In this document: positions 8,387 through 16,708 of the stretch, one piece after another
Layout: every line of letters starts with the position of its first letter
How positions within the stretch are numbered: position 1 is the stretch's first letter
Position numbers and translations under genes: made by a program
Notes under the pieces: generated by a model
What the model was told of the DNA's origin: nothing
What the model saw: only the letters and a program-made list of their open reading frames with translations
Database searches by the model: none
Source: Streptomyces sp. HNM0575
GTDB taxonomy: Bacteria; Actinomycetota; Actinomycetes; Streptomycetales; Streptomycetaceae
Assembly: GCF_012726265.1 (NCBI RefSeq)
Contig: NZ_JAASAG010000005.1
Location: 124,001-188,000 of the forward strand
Direction: 5' to 3'
Length of the DNA: 64,000 bases

Positions 8387-8904
8387 GCAGGGACCCCGTC
8401 GACATCATGCTGCGGCGCCTGGACCCCGGCGTCCCCGTGCCGTCCTACGCGCACCCCGGCGACGCCGGCTGTGACCTCGTGACCACCGAGGCCGCCGAGC
8501 TGGCGCCGGGGGAGCGCACCGTGCTGCCCACCGGAATCTCCATCGCGCTGCCCGAGGGCTATGCGGCGTTCGTCCACCCCCGGTCGGGGCTGGCGGCCCG
8601 CTGCGGTATCTCGTTGGTGAATGCACCGGGAACGGTCGATGCCGGGTACCGTGGAGAGATCAAGGTGATCGTGGCGAATCTTGATCCGCGTACGACCGTG
8701 CGGTTCGAGCGTCTCGACCGCATTGCCCAACTCGTCGTCCAGCAAGTGGAGAAGGTGCGTTTCCACGAGGTGGCGGAGTTGCCGGGCTCGGCGCGGGCCG
8801 CAGGGGGATTCGGCTCCACAGGCGGTCACAGCCAGGCCGCCGCACATCAGAATGACTACGTTCCGGTCGGGGCCGACCGGCATTCCGACCTGAGAGGACA
8901 GTGA
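8383..8904 (+). CDS. dut: dUTP diphosphatase
   Basis: 173 residues. It hydrolyses dUTP to dUMP and pyrophosphate, keeping uracil out of DNA and feeding thymidylate synthesis. All trimeric dUTPase motifs are present: PGDAGCDLVTTE (1), FVHPRSGLAARCGI (2), NAPGTVDAGYRGEIKV (3), RFERLDRIAQLVV (4) and the mobile C-terminal GGFGSTGG (5). About 25 extra residues follow motif 5, more than in E. coli Dut. It is coupled by a 4-base overlap to the thioesterase upstream; the DUF3710 gene begins 1 base after its stop. Confidence 0.97.
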   Translation: MSRDPVDIMLRRLDPGVPVPSYAHPGDAGCDLVTTEAAELAPGERTVLPTGISIALPEGYAAFVHPRSGLAARCGISLVNAPGTVDAGYRGEIKVIVANLDPRTTVRFERLDRIAQLVVQQVEKVRFHEVAELPGSARAAGGFGSTGGHSQAAAHQNDYVPVGADRHSDLRGQ

Positions 8905-8905
8905 C

Positions 8906-9697
8906 GTGTTCGGACGTCGTCGCAACAAGAGCGAAGAGCCTGAGAAGGGCACCTCGGACGACTTCGGCTCGTACGAGGAGGACGCCGCGCCGGACGATTC
9001 CCGCTCCGCAGGCGCGGTCACGGACGCCGAGGGGGCGCGCGTGAAGCTGCCGCCGGCGCCGCGCCCCGACGGCCCCTGGGACGTGAGCGAGGTCACCGAC
9101 CCCGGCAACGGCCGCGTGAATCTCGGCGGTCTGTACGTGCCGGGCGTGGAGGGAATGGAGCTGCGGGTCGAGGTCGCGGGGGAGTCGATCGTCGCGGCCA
9201 CGCTGGTCGTGCAGGACAGCGCCCTCCAGCTCCAGGCGTTCGCCGCCCCCAAGCGCGAGGGCCTGTGGGACGAGGTGCGCGAGGAGATCGCGACGGGCAT
9301 CACCAGGCAGGGCGGCGTGATCGACGAGGTCGAGGGGCCGCTGGGCTGGGAGCTGCGTGCCCAGGTCCCGGTGCAGCTGCCCGACGGTACGAACGGCGTG
9401 CAGGTCGTGCGCTTCGTCGGCGTCGACGGCCCCCGCTGGTTCCTGCGCGGCGTGATCTCCGGTCAGGGCGCGGTCCAGCCGCAGACCGGCGGGCTGCTGG
9501 AGCAGGTCTTCCGCGACACGGTCATCGTGCGCGGTGAGTCCCCGATGGCGCCGCGCGACCCGATCGTGCTGAAGCTGCCCGAGGACGCACAGATGGTGCC
9601 GGACGGCGTGCAGCAGGAGACCGTCGAGGAGGGCTCGCGCTTCGCCGGCGGGCTCGACAAGCTTCAGCGCGGCCCGGAGATCACCGAGGTCCGCTGA
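8906..9697 (+). CDS. DUF3710 family protein
   Basis: 263 residues from GTG 8906, immediately after dut, with GAGAGG upstream inside the dut end. An acidic low-complexity N-terminus (KSEEPEKGTSDDFGSYEEDAAPDDSRS) precedes a conserved domain: RPDGPWDVSEV, RVNLGGLYVPGVEGMELRVEV, GLWDEVREEIATGITRQGG, VRFVGVDGPRWFLRGVISG and DTVIVRGESPMAPRDPIVLKLP. This matches the DUF3710 family, which neighbours dut throughout actinobacteria. No catalytic motif is evident and there is no membrane segment. Cytoplasmic, function unknown. Confidence 0.92.
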   Translation: MFGRRRNKSEEPEKGTSDDFGSYEEDAAPDDSRSAGAVTDAEGARVKLPPAPRPDGPWDVSEVTDPGNGRVNLGGLYVPGVEGMELRVEVAGESIVAATLVVQDSALQLQAFAAPKREGLWDEVREEIATGITRQGGVIDEVEGPLGWELRAQVPVQLPDGTNGVQVVRFVGVDGPRWFLRGVISGQGAVQPQTGGLLEQVFRDTVIVRGESPMAPRDPIVLKLPEDAQMVPDGVQQETVEEGSRFAGGLDKLQRGPEITEVR

Positions 9698-9998
9698 GCG
9701 TACGAAGGCCGCCGGGGATCCGGGACACGATCCGGGGACCGTGACGGTCAGGACGATCGTGCCGGTCATGAAGGTCGTGACGGCACTGACGGCCGAGAGC
9801 AGTGAGCCGCCGTGCGTGCCCCTGGGCGGGGCCGCCGGCGGCTCGCTGTTTTCCAGGCGCCTTGTCCCGCCTTGCAGTTGTCTCCTCCGGCCTTCTCGCG
9901 CGGACCGGCGCAGGCGCCCGGATCGCTGCTGCCGGGAGACTCCCGGCGGAATCCCCGCGCCCTCATGGGGGCTCGGCTCCACCGGTACGCTGGGCAGC
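9698..9998. other. Intergenic spacer, no gene seen
   Basis: 301 bases between the DUF3710 gene and the OB-fold gene. No frame with good codon use or a ribosome site was seen. The only recognisable element is TACGCT at 9986-9991, a likely -10 box for the leaderless downstream gene. Confidence 0.5.
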
Positions 9999-10409
9999 AT
10001 GACAGGCGCCACCCGAGCAGATGAGGAACAGCGGGGCGCAGGCGGGCGTTTCCGGCGGTTCCTTGAGCGGCTGTCCTCCTCCGAGGAGGACCTGCACTCG
10101 CAGGAGCTGCGGCAGGAGGCCGACAGCAAGGGCTGCACCCGCATCGCGGCCTGCGGTGACCGTCAGGTCGTGCGGGTCACGGGTACGCTGCGCACCGTCA
10201 CCCTGCGTCCGCGGGCCGGGGTGCCGACGCTGGAGGCGGAGCTGTTCGACGGGTCCGCCGCGCTGGACGTGGTCTGGCTGGGCCGTCGGGCCATCGCCGG
10301 TATCGAACCGGGCCGTGGCCTGATCGCGTGGGGGCGGATCTCGATGAACCACGGCCGCCCGGTGATGTTCAACCCGAAGTACGAGTTGCGACCCCTCGGA
10401 CAGGAGTAG
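9999..10409 (+). CDS. OB-fold nucleic-acid-binding domain protein
   Basis: 136 residues from ATG 9999. A charged N-terminus (RFLERLSSSEEDLHSQELRQEA) precedes an OB-fold of about 75 residues: RQVVRVTGTLRTVTLRP, TLEAELFDGSAALDVVWLGRR, GIEPGRGLIAWGRIS and MFNPKYEL. The strand pattern (GTL...FDGSA...WLGR...GRI) is that of tRNA anticodon-like and ssDNA-binding OB domains. TACGCT lies 7 bases before the ATG with no ribosome site, indicating a leaderless mRNA. Its partner is unknown. It precedes the DUF3159 gene by 3 bases. Confidence 0.88.
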   Translation: MTGATRADEEQRGAGGRFRRFLERLSSSEEDLHSQELRQEADSKGCTRIAACGDRQVVRVTGTLRTVTLRPRAGVPTLEAELFDGSAALDVVWLGRRAIAGIEPGRGLIAWGRISMNHGRPVMFNPKYELRPLGQE

Positions 10410-10412
10410 TGG

Positions 10413-11342
10413 GTGACCCCCCTCGACAAGCCGACCACGGACGGAACCGGAGCAGATCCCGGTGCAGGCTCGGAATCCGGATCCGGGACCGGGGCCGACG
10501 GAGAGGCGCCCGCCTCCCGCGCCGTGACCGAAGCCGCGCTCTTCGAAGCCTTCGGCGGTCTCCGCGGACTGGTGGAGACGACGCTTCCCGGCCTGGTCTT
10601 CATCACCATGTACACAGTCGACAAGGACATCCACGCCGCCGCCCTGACGGCTCTCGCGATCTCCGCGGTGATGGGCGTCTTCCGGCTGGTGCGCCGCGAC
10701 ACCGTCAAGCACGCCTTCAGCGGCGTCTTCGGAGTCGCGTTCGGCGTGCTCTTCGCGATGATGACCGGCAACGCCAAGGACTTCTATCTGCCGGGCATGT
10801 TCTACACGCTGGGCCTGGCCGTCGCGTACATCGTCACCGCCGTGGCCGGAGTGCCGCTGCTGGGGCTGGTGCTCGGGCCGGTCTTCAAGGAGAACCTGTC
10901 CTGGCGCAAGCGGAACCCGGGCCGCAAGAAGGCCTACACGAAGGCCAGTTACGCGTGGGGTCTCATCCTGCTCGGCAAGTCGGCCGTCCTCTTCCCGCTG
11001 TATCTGTGGGGGGACACGACCCGCTTCGGCTGGGTGACGGTGGCGCTGAAGATCCCGCCCTTCCTGCTCGCGGTCTATCTGACGTGGATCTTCCTGGCTA
11101 AGGCGCCCGCCCCCATCAACGTGATCGCGGAGATGGAGGCGGAGGAAGAGGCCGAGAAGGAGCGCGAGCGCCAGGAGGAGCAGAAGCAGCAGGAGCGCAG
11201 CACGCTCGACGCGATCGGCGAGGGGCTCCTCGACGACACCGGCCGCGACCTGCTCGCCGACTCCGAAGCGCTACGGGACGAGACGGGCTCCGGCCCGCAG
11301 CGCCCCGGGCCGGGCGGCTCGGGCGGGCGGCACCGCCGCTGA
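10413..11342 (+). CDS. DUF3159 integral membrane protein
   Basis: 309 residues from GTG 10413. After about 35 polar residues comes the DUF3159 domain: EAALFEAFGGLRGLVETTLP, then five to six membrane segments (about residues 55-230) with loops VRRDTVKHAFSGVFG, SWRKRNPGRKKAYTKASYAWG and LWGDTTRFGW. The final 75 residues are a cytoplasmic charged tail beginning as a probable coiled coil (EMEAEEEAEKERERQEEQKQ). It is cotranscribed with the OB-fold gene and conserved beside the TrkA/KimA potassium genes. Function unknown. An inner-membrane location is clear. Confidence 0.9.
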   Translation: MTPLDKPTTDGTGADPGAGSESGSGTGADGEAPASRAVTEAALFEAFGGLRGLVETTLPGLVFITMYTVDKDIHAAALTALAISAVMGVFRLVRRDTVKHAFSGVFGVAFGVLFAMMTGNAKDFYLPGMFYTLGLAVAYIVTAVAGVPLLGLVLGPVFKENLSWRKRNPGRKKAYTKASYAWGLILLGKSAVLFPLYLWGDTTRFGWVTVALKIPPFLLAVYLTWIFLAKAPAPINVIAEMEAEEEAEKERERQEEQKQQERSTLDAIGEGLLDDTGRDLLADSEALRDETGSGPQRPGPGGSGGRHRR

Positions 11343-11475
11343 GCCCGCTCCCGCTCAGCCTGCCGCACCGCTGAGCCTGCTCACCGCTGCTGACGGGCCC
11401 TTCTCGGCACCCTTCTGTGTGGAGGGCCCGTCCCGTCGGTACGTGCCCGGTCCCGTACGGCCTGTTCCGGTACGG

Positions 11476-11504
11476 CATGCCCGTCCAGCCCGTCCCGGGG
11501 CATG
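11476..11504. terminator. Weak hairpin between convergent DUF3159 and TrkA genes
   Basis: Inverted repeat CATGCCC / GGGCATG with a 15-base loop, in a GGTAC-rich intergenic stretch with further imperfect symmetry around it (11440-11530). Its position between convergent gene ends fits a bidirectional terminator. Confidence 0.4.
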
Positions 11505-11538
11505 GCGGTACAGGGTCGGTACAGGACCGGGACAGGGC

Positions 11539-12201
11539 CTAGCCCCGTACCGACAGCAGGTCCTCCAGCTGGGCCTCGCGTGCGGGTGCGGCCACGAACA
11601 GCAGCTCGTCGCCCACCTCCAGCGCGTCGTCACGGTCGGGCACCAGGACGCGGTTGCCCCGGATGATGGTGACCAGGGCCGTGTCCTCGGGCCATGTCAC
11701 GTCGCCGACGCGTGTGCCGGCCAGCGCCGCCTCCGGCGGCAGCGTCAGCTCGACGAGGTTCGCGTCGCCCTGGGAGAAGCGCAGCAGCCGCACCAGGTCG
11801 CCGACGCTCACGGCCTCCTCGACGAGCGCCGACATCAGACGCGGGGTCGAGACGGCTACGTCGACGCCCCACGACTCGTTGAACAGCCATTCGTTCTTGG
11901 GGTTGTTGACGCGTGAGACGACCCTCGGGACGCCGTACTCCGTCTTGGCGAGCAGCGAGACGACCAGGTTGACCTTGTCGTCGCCGGTGGCCGCGATCAC
12001 GACGTTGCAGCGCTCCAGGGCCGCCTCGTCGAGGGAGGTGATCTCGCAGGCGTCGGCCAGCAGCCACTCCGCCTGGGGCACCCGCTCCACGGAGATGGCG
12101 GTCGGAGCCTTGTCGATGAGCAGCACCTCGTGCCCGTTCTCCAGCAGCTCGCCCGCGATGGAGCGGCCCACGGCGCCCGCGCCCGCAATGGCTACCCTCA
12201 T
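11539..12201 (-). CDS. TrkA-family potassium channel/transporter regulator (RCK), CeoC-like
   Basis: 220 residues. TrkA_N Rossmann domain: MRVAIAGAGAVGRSIAGEL (GxGxxG NAD/ATP loop), LLIDKAP, LLADACEIT and VVIAATGDDKVNLVVSLLAKTEYGVPRVVSRVNNPKNEWLF. TrkA_C follows: NLVELTLPPEAALAGTRVGDV to VGDELLFVAA. Such proteins sense nucleotides and gate K+ uptake on the inner face of the membrane. It lies 34 bases downstream of a second TrkA-type gene on the same strand, forming a two-subunit pair like mycobacterial ceoB/ceoC, and the pair is divergent from a KimA-like permease. Confidence 0.92.
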   Translation of the reverse strand: MRVAIAGAGAVGRSIAGELLENGHEVLLIDKAPTAISVERVPQAEWLLADACEITSLDEAALERCNVVIAATGDDKVNLVVSLLAKTEYGVPRVVSRVNNPKNEWLFNESWGVDVAVSTPRLMSALVEEAVSVGDLVRLLRFSQGDANLVELTLPPEAALAGTRVGDVTWPEDTALVTIIRGNRVLVPDRDDALEVGDELLFVAAPAREAQLEDLLSVRG

Positions 12202-12235
12202 CGGCAGAGCTCCCTGTCCGCTGTGCGTGCGCCCG

Positions 12236-12904
12236 TCACGACCGGCCCTCCTCGGGTCCGTTCGCGAAGGCGGCCTCCACCTGGGCGATCTGATCGCAGG
12301 GCATCATCACATGCACCAGATCGCCTTCCTGAAGCACTGTCTCCGAGGTCGGCAGCATCGCCTCGCCCACTCTCGTGAGGAAGGCGACCCGGACCCCGGC
12401 CTCCTCCTGGAGCCTGCTCACCCGGTGGCCCACCCAGTCCGGCGACGTGTGCACCTCCGCGAGCTGCACCCCGCCGCTGGGGTCGCGCCACAGCGGCTCC
12501 GCCCCGGAGGGCAGCAGCCGGCGCAGCATCTGGTCGGCGGTCCAGCGCACCGTGGCGACGGTGGGGATGCCGAGGCGCTGGTAGACCTCGGCCCGCTTGG
12601 GGTCGTAGATGCGTGCCGCGACGTGCTCGATGCCGAACATCTCGCGTGCCACCCGGGCCGCGATGATGTTGGAGTTGTCGCCGCTGCTGACCGCGGCGAA
12701 CGCCCCGGCCTCCTCGATCCCGGCCTCGCGCAGCGTGTCCTGGTCGAAGCCGACCCCGGACACCCGGCGCCCGCCGAAGCCCGAACCGAGGCGGCGGAAG
12801 GCCGTCGGGTCCTGGTCCACGACCGCGACGGTATGGCTCTGCTGCTCCAGCGCCTGTGCGAGCTCAGCGCCGACCCGGCCGCAGCCCATGATCACTACAT
12901 GCAC
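12236..12904 (-). CDS. TrkA-family potassium uptake regulator (RCK), CeoB-like
   Basis: 222 residues from GTG 12904, chosen because GAGAGGGA sits 6-7 bases upstream; GTG 12922 would add MTRGTG. It has VHVVIMGCGRVGAELAQAL (GxGxxG), VVDQDPTAFRRL, EAGAFAAVSSGDNSNIIAARVARE and IARIYDPKRA-like AARIYDPKRAEVYQRLG, then a TrkA_C domain (GVQLAEVHTSPDWVGHRVSRLQ ending VLQEGDLVHVMMPC). It is the first gene of the two-gene operon and shares the 69-base divergent promoter region with the permease. It should form mixed RCK assemblies with the downstream protein. Confidence 0.9.
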   Translation of the reverse strand: MHVVIMGCGRVGAELAQALEQQSHTVAVVDQDPTAFRRLGSGFGGRRVSGVGFDQDTLREAGIEEAGAFAAVSSGDNSNIIAARVAREMFGIEHVAARIYDPKRAEVYQRLGIPTVATVRWTADQMLRRLLPSGAEPLWRDPSGGVQLAEVHTSPDWVGHRVSRLQEEAGVRVAFLTRVGEAMLPTSETVLQEGDLVHVMMPCDQIAQVEAAFANGPEEGRS

Positions 12905-12973
12905 GCCCGTCCCTCTCGTCACATACAGCGGGCCGTCTCAGCATCGCACGGCTGACCGCATACGATCCTCCCC

Positions 12974-15130
12974 GTGCCAAGGATGACCCATCTACCGAAG
13001 CGACTTCTGCTCGGGCGTGCCCTGCGCAGCGACCGGCTGGGCGAAACGCTGCTGCCCAAGCGGGTAGCGCTTCCCGTCTTCGCCTCCGACCCGCTGTCGT
13101 CGGTCGCGTACGCACCGGGCGAGGTACTGCTGGTGCTGTCCGTGGCGGGGGTCTCGGCCTACCACTTCAGCCCGTGGATCGCCCTGGCGGTCGTGGTGCT
13201 GATGTTCACGGTGGTGGCCTCGTACCGGCAGAACGTGCGCGCGTACCCCTCCGGCGGCGGCGACTACGAGGTGGCCACCACCAACCTGGGCCGCCGGGCC
13301 GGGCTTACCGTCGCGAGCGCGCTGCTCGTCGACTATGTGCTGACGGTCGCGGTGTCCATCGCGTCGGGTGTGGAGAACCTCGGCTCCGCCGTGCCGTTCG
13401 TCGTGGAGCACAAAACGCTTGCGGCGGTCGCGACGATCGTGCTGCTGACGTTGATGAACCTGCGCGGTGTACGGGAGTCGGGCAAGCTCTTCGCGGTCCC
13501 CACCTACTGTTTCGTGGCGGGCGTCATGGTGATGATCCTCTGGGGCGTCATACGCGGGGCCGTGCTCGGTCAGGAGATGAGGGCGCCCACCGCGGACTTC
13601 GAGATCCACGCCGAACACAGCAGCGGGCTCACGGGGTTCGCACTCGCCTTCCTGCTGCTGCGTGCGTTCTCCTCCGGCTGTGCGGCGCTCACGGGCGTCG
13701 AGGCCATCAGCAACGGAGTGCCCGCCTTCCGCAAGCCCAAGTCCCGCAACGCCGCCACGACGCTCGCCATGATGGGCCTGATCGCGGTCGTCATGTTCTG
13801 CGGGGTGATCGTCCTGGCACTGGTCACGGGCGTGAAGATGGCGGAGGACCCGGCGACGAACCTGTTCATCCACGGCAGGCCCGCGGGCTCCGGCTACGCG
13901 CAGAATCCGGTCATCTCGCAGGTGGCCGCAGCCGTCTTCGGGGACGGCACCTTCCCCTTCATCTTCCTCGCGGCGGCCACCGCGCTCGTGCTCTTCCTCG
14001 CGGCGAACACCGCGTACAACGGCTTCCCGCTGCTGGGCTCGATCCTGGCCCAGGACCGTTACCTGCCACGGCAGTTGCACACCCGGGGCGACCGTCTGGC
14101 CTTCTCCAACGGCATCGTGCTGCTGGCCGGCGCCGCCGCGATACTGGTCGTCGTCTACAACGCGGACTCCACCCGCCTCATCCAGCTCTACATCGTCGGC
14201 GTATTTGTCTCCTTCACCCTCAGCCAGACCGGCATGGTCCGGCACTGGAACCGGCTGCTCGCCGAGGAGCGCGATCCCACCGCCCGCCGCCGCATGCACC
14301 GCTCGCGGGCCATCAACACCTTCGGGGCGTTCTGCACGGGCCTCGTGCTGGTCGTCGTGCTGATCACCAAGTTCGGGCACGGCGCCTGGGTCTCGCTGCT
14401 GGGGATGCTGCTCTTCTACGGCGTGATGACCGCCATCCGGCGCCACTACGACCTCGTCGCCGAGGAGTTGGAGGCCGACGACCCCGACGAGAAGCGCGTA
14501 CGCCCTTCGCGGGTGCACTCCATCGTGCTCGTATCGAAGACGCACAAGCCGACGCTGCGCGCGCTCGCGTACGCGCGGCTGATGCGCTCCGACACCCTGG
14601 AGGCCCTCACCATCAGCGTCGACGCCGAGGAGACCGTGCAGCTGCGCAGGGAGTGGGAGGAGGCCGGGATCGATGTGCCGCTGAAGATCCTCGACTCCCC
14701 GTACCGCGAGATCACGCGCCCGGTGATCGACTACGTCAAGCGGCTGCGCAAGGAGAATCCGCGGGACGTCGTCAGCGTCTACATCCCCGAGTACGTCGTC
14801 GGCCGCTGGTACGAGCAACTGCTGCACAACCAGAGCGCGTTGCGTCTCAAGGGACGGCTGCTCTACACGCCCGGCGTCATGGTGACCTCCGTCCCCTGGC
14901 AGCTGGAGTCCTCCGAACTGGCGCGCAAGCGGCTCAGGAAGCGCGCGGAGTGGAGCGCTCCGGGCTCCGTCCGGCGGGGACCGGCGGCGCGTCCGGGAGC
15001 GGGGCGCGGAGGCGGCAACGGCAAGGGCGGCAACGGCAAGAGCGGTAACGGCAAGAGCGGTAACGGCAAGAGCGGTAACGGCAAGAGCGGCGGGGGAGCG
15101 CCCGGCGGGACGGGTGGCGACGGGCAGTAG
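12974..15130 (+). CDS. KimA-like potassium/APC family permease
   Basis: 718 residues. An APC-superfamily membrane protein: about 12 membrane segments between residues 45 and 480, starting FASDPLSSVAYAPGEVLL (unwound TM1 motif of KimA and KUP-type transporters), then SGGGDYEVATTNLG and SGVENLGSAVPF. A soluble C-terminal domain of about 130 residues follows (VHSIVLVSKTHKPTLRALAYARL, YIPEYVVGRWYEQLLHNQ), resembling the KimA cytoplasmic domain. Pairing with two RCK proteins supports K+ transport over amino-acid transport. The start is GTG 12974 with TACGAT at 12961-12966, leaderless. The last 45 residues are glycine-rich with five 5-residue NGK repeats. Overlapping frames on the other strand are shadows. 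Confidence 0.88.
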   Translation: MPRMTHLPKRLLLGRALRSDRLGETLLPKRVALPVFASDPLSSVAYAPGEVLLVLSVAGVSAYHFSPWIALAVVVLMFTVVASYRQNVRAYPSGGGDYEVATTNLGRRAGLTVASALLVDYVLTVAVSIASGVENLGSAVPFVVEHKTLAAVATIVLLTLMNLRGVRESGKLFAVPTYCFVAGVMVMILWGVIRGAVLGQEMRAPTADFEIHAEHSSGLTGFALAFLLLRAFSSGCAALTGVEAISNGVPAFRKPKSRNAATTLAMMGLIAVVMFCGVIVLALVTGVKMAEDPATNLFIHGRPAGSGYAQNPVISQVAAAVFGDGTFPFIFLAAATALVLFLAANTAYNGFPLLGSILAQDRYLPRQLHTRGDRLAFSNGIVLLAGAAAILVVVYNADSTRLIQLYIVGVFVSFTLSQTGMVRHWNRLLAEERDPTARRRMHRSRAINTFGAFCTGLVLVVVLITKFGHGAWVSLLGMLLFYGVMTAIRRHYDLVAEELEADDPDEKRVRPSRVHSIVLVSKTHKPTLRALAYARLMRSDTLEALTISVDAEETVQLRREWEEAGIDVPLKILDSPYREITRPVIDYVKRLRKENPRDVVSVYIPEYVVGRWYEQLLHNQSALRLKGRLLYTPGVMVTSVPWQLESSELARKRLRKRAEWSAPGSVRRGPAARPGAGRGGGNGKGGNGKSGNGKSGNGKSGNGKSGGGAPGGTGGDGQ
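15014..15088 (+). repeat. Five 15-bp tandem units in the permease tail
   Basis: Units of GGtAACGGCAAGAGC (first two with C in place of T, first with GGGC end) repeat five times and encode GNGKS-type pentapeptides at the C-terminus of the permease. The unit is in frame, so copy number can change without breaking the gene. Confidence 0.9.
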
Positions 15131-15270
15131 ACTGCACGGTCGCGTCGCGTACTCGCGCACGTTCACGCCGCCGTCGAGGCCCCGGGCCGCCGGGCCGCCG
15201 GCCGTCGCGCCGTCCGCGTCGCCGGCACCGGCTTCCGCCTCCACTTCCGTACCTCTGGAGCTCACCCGCC

Positions 15271-16620
15271 ATGCCCGATGCCCCCGCAGACGCCCCCGCT
15301 CCCTCGCTCGTCGGCGAGGAGTACGAGGTCGAGATCGGCCCCGTCGCACACGGCGGGCACTGCGTGGCCCGTACGTCGGCGGGGCGGGTGCTCTTCGTAC
15401 GTCACACGCTGCCCGGCGAGCGGGTCGTCGCCCGGGTCACCGAGGGACGCGAGGACTCGCGCTTCCTGCGCGCGGACGCCGTGGAGGTGCTGGAGGCCGC
15501 CAAGGACCGCATCACCGCGCCGTGTCCCTTCTCCGGTCCAGGGCGCTGCGGCGGCTGCGACTGGCAGCACGTCAAACCGGGTGCGCAGCGCCGGATGAAG
15601 GGCGAGGTGCTTTCCGAACAGCTCTGGCGGCTGGCGCAGATGACCCCGGAGGACGTCTCGTGGGACGGCACCGTCGAGCCCGCTCCGGGCGACAAGCTTC
15701 CCGCGGGCGAGGTCCCGGGGTGGCGTACGCGGGTGCAGTTCGCCGTCGACGAGGAGGGCCGTGCCGGTCTGCGCCGCCACCGCTCGCACGAGGTCGAGCC
15801 CGTCGACCACTGCCTGATCGCGGCCCCCGGCGTGGAGGAACTGGGCGTCGAACGGCGCGAGTGGCCGGGGATGGCGGGCATCGAGGCCACGGCCGCCACC
15901 GGCTCCCAGGACCGCCAGGTGGTGCTCACGCCCAGGCCCGGGGCCAGGCTTCCGCTCGTCGAACTGGACCGTCCCGTCTCGGTGTTGAGGACGGGAGAGC
16001 GCGGCGGCGACAAGGGCAGGCTGCACCGGGTGCACGGCCGGGACTTCGTACGCGAGCGTGCCGACGGCCGCACGTGGCGCGTCGGCGCCGGAGGCTTCTG
16101 GCAGGTGCATCCGCAGGCCGCGGAGCTGCTCGTGGACGCGCTGATGCGCGGACTCACGCCGCGCAAGGGCGAGATGGCGCTCGATCTGTACTGCGGCGCC
16201 GGCCTTTTCGCGGGCGCGATCGCCGACCGTGTCGGCGAGAGCGGTGCCGTGCTCGGAATCGAGTCGTCCAAGCGGGCCGTCGACGACGCCCGGCACAACT
16301 TGGCGGACTTCCCCCGGGTCCGTGTCGAGCAGGGCAAGGTCGAGTCGGTGCTGCCGCGCACGGGCATCGAGGAGGCCGACCTGGTCGTCCTGGACCCGCC
16401 GCGCGCGGGCGCGGGCAAGGAGACGGTGGGCCGCATCGCGGGGCTGGGGCCGCGCCGCGTCGGCTATGTGGCGTGCGATCCGGCCGCGCTGGCAAGGGAC
16501 TTGGGCTATTTCCGCGACGCGGGGTACGTGCCGCGCTTCGTTCGGGCCTTCGACCTCTTCCCGATGACGCACCACCTGGAGTGCGTGGCGATCCTGGAGC
16601 CGGTGGCCAAGACCTCCTGA
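15271..16620 (+). CDS. TRAM-domain class I SAM-dependent RNA methyltransferase
   Basis: 449 residues from ATG 15271 (MPDAPADAPA). It adds methyl to a uridine C5 of rRNA or tRNA (RlmCD/TrmA/RumA-like). TRAM domain: GEEYEVEIGPVAHGGHCVARTS to RVVARVTEG. The Fe-S cysteine motif is CPFSGPGRCGGCDWQHV with a fourth candidate Cys in HCLIA. The SAM site is ALDLYCGAGLFAGAIA; catalytic blocks are VVLDPPRAGAGKETV and VAYVxCDPAAL-like YVACDPAALARDLGY; the C-terminus has FDLFPMTHHLECVAIL. All catalytic elements are present. The target nucleotide is not predictable. It follows the permease by 140 bases in the same direction. Confidence 0.93.
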   Translation: MPDAPADAPAPSLVGEEYEVEIGPVAHGGHCVARTSAGRVLFVRHTLPGERVVARVTEGREDSRFLRADAVEVLEAAKDRITAPCPFSGPGRCGGCDWQHVKPGAQRRMKGEVLSEQLWRLAQMTPEDVSWDGTVEPAPGDKLPAGEVPGWRTRVQFAVDEEGRAGLRRHRSHEVEPVDHCLIAAPGVEELGVERREWPGMAGIEATAATGSQDRQVVLTPRPGARLPLVELDRPVSVLRTGERGGDKGRLHRVHGRDFVRERADGRTWRVGAGGFWQVHPQAAELLVDALMRGLTPRKGEMALDLYCGAGLFAGAIADRVGESGAVLGIESSKRAVDDARHNLADFPRVRVEQGKVESVLPRTGIEEADLVVLDPPRAGAGKETVGRIAGLGPRRVGYVACDPAALARDLGYFRDAGYVPRFVRAFDLFPMTHHLECVAILEPVAKTS

Positions 16621-16708
16621 GCTGCGCTTTCACCGATGTGCATCATGCGCGTTGCGGGCGTTGTGCGCTGTCGGACGCGGCGACCGGCTGCTGGGCTAGC
16701 CTGCGGGC

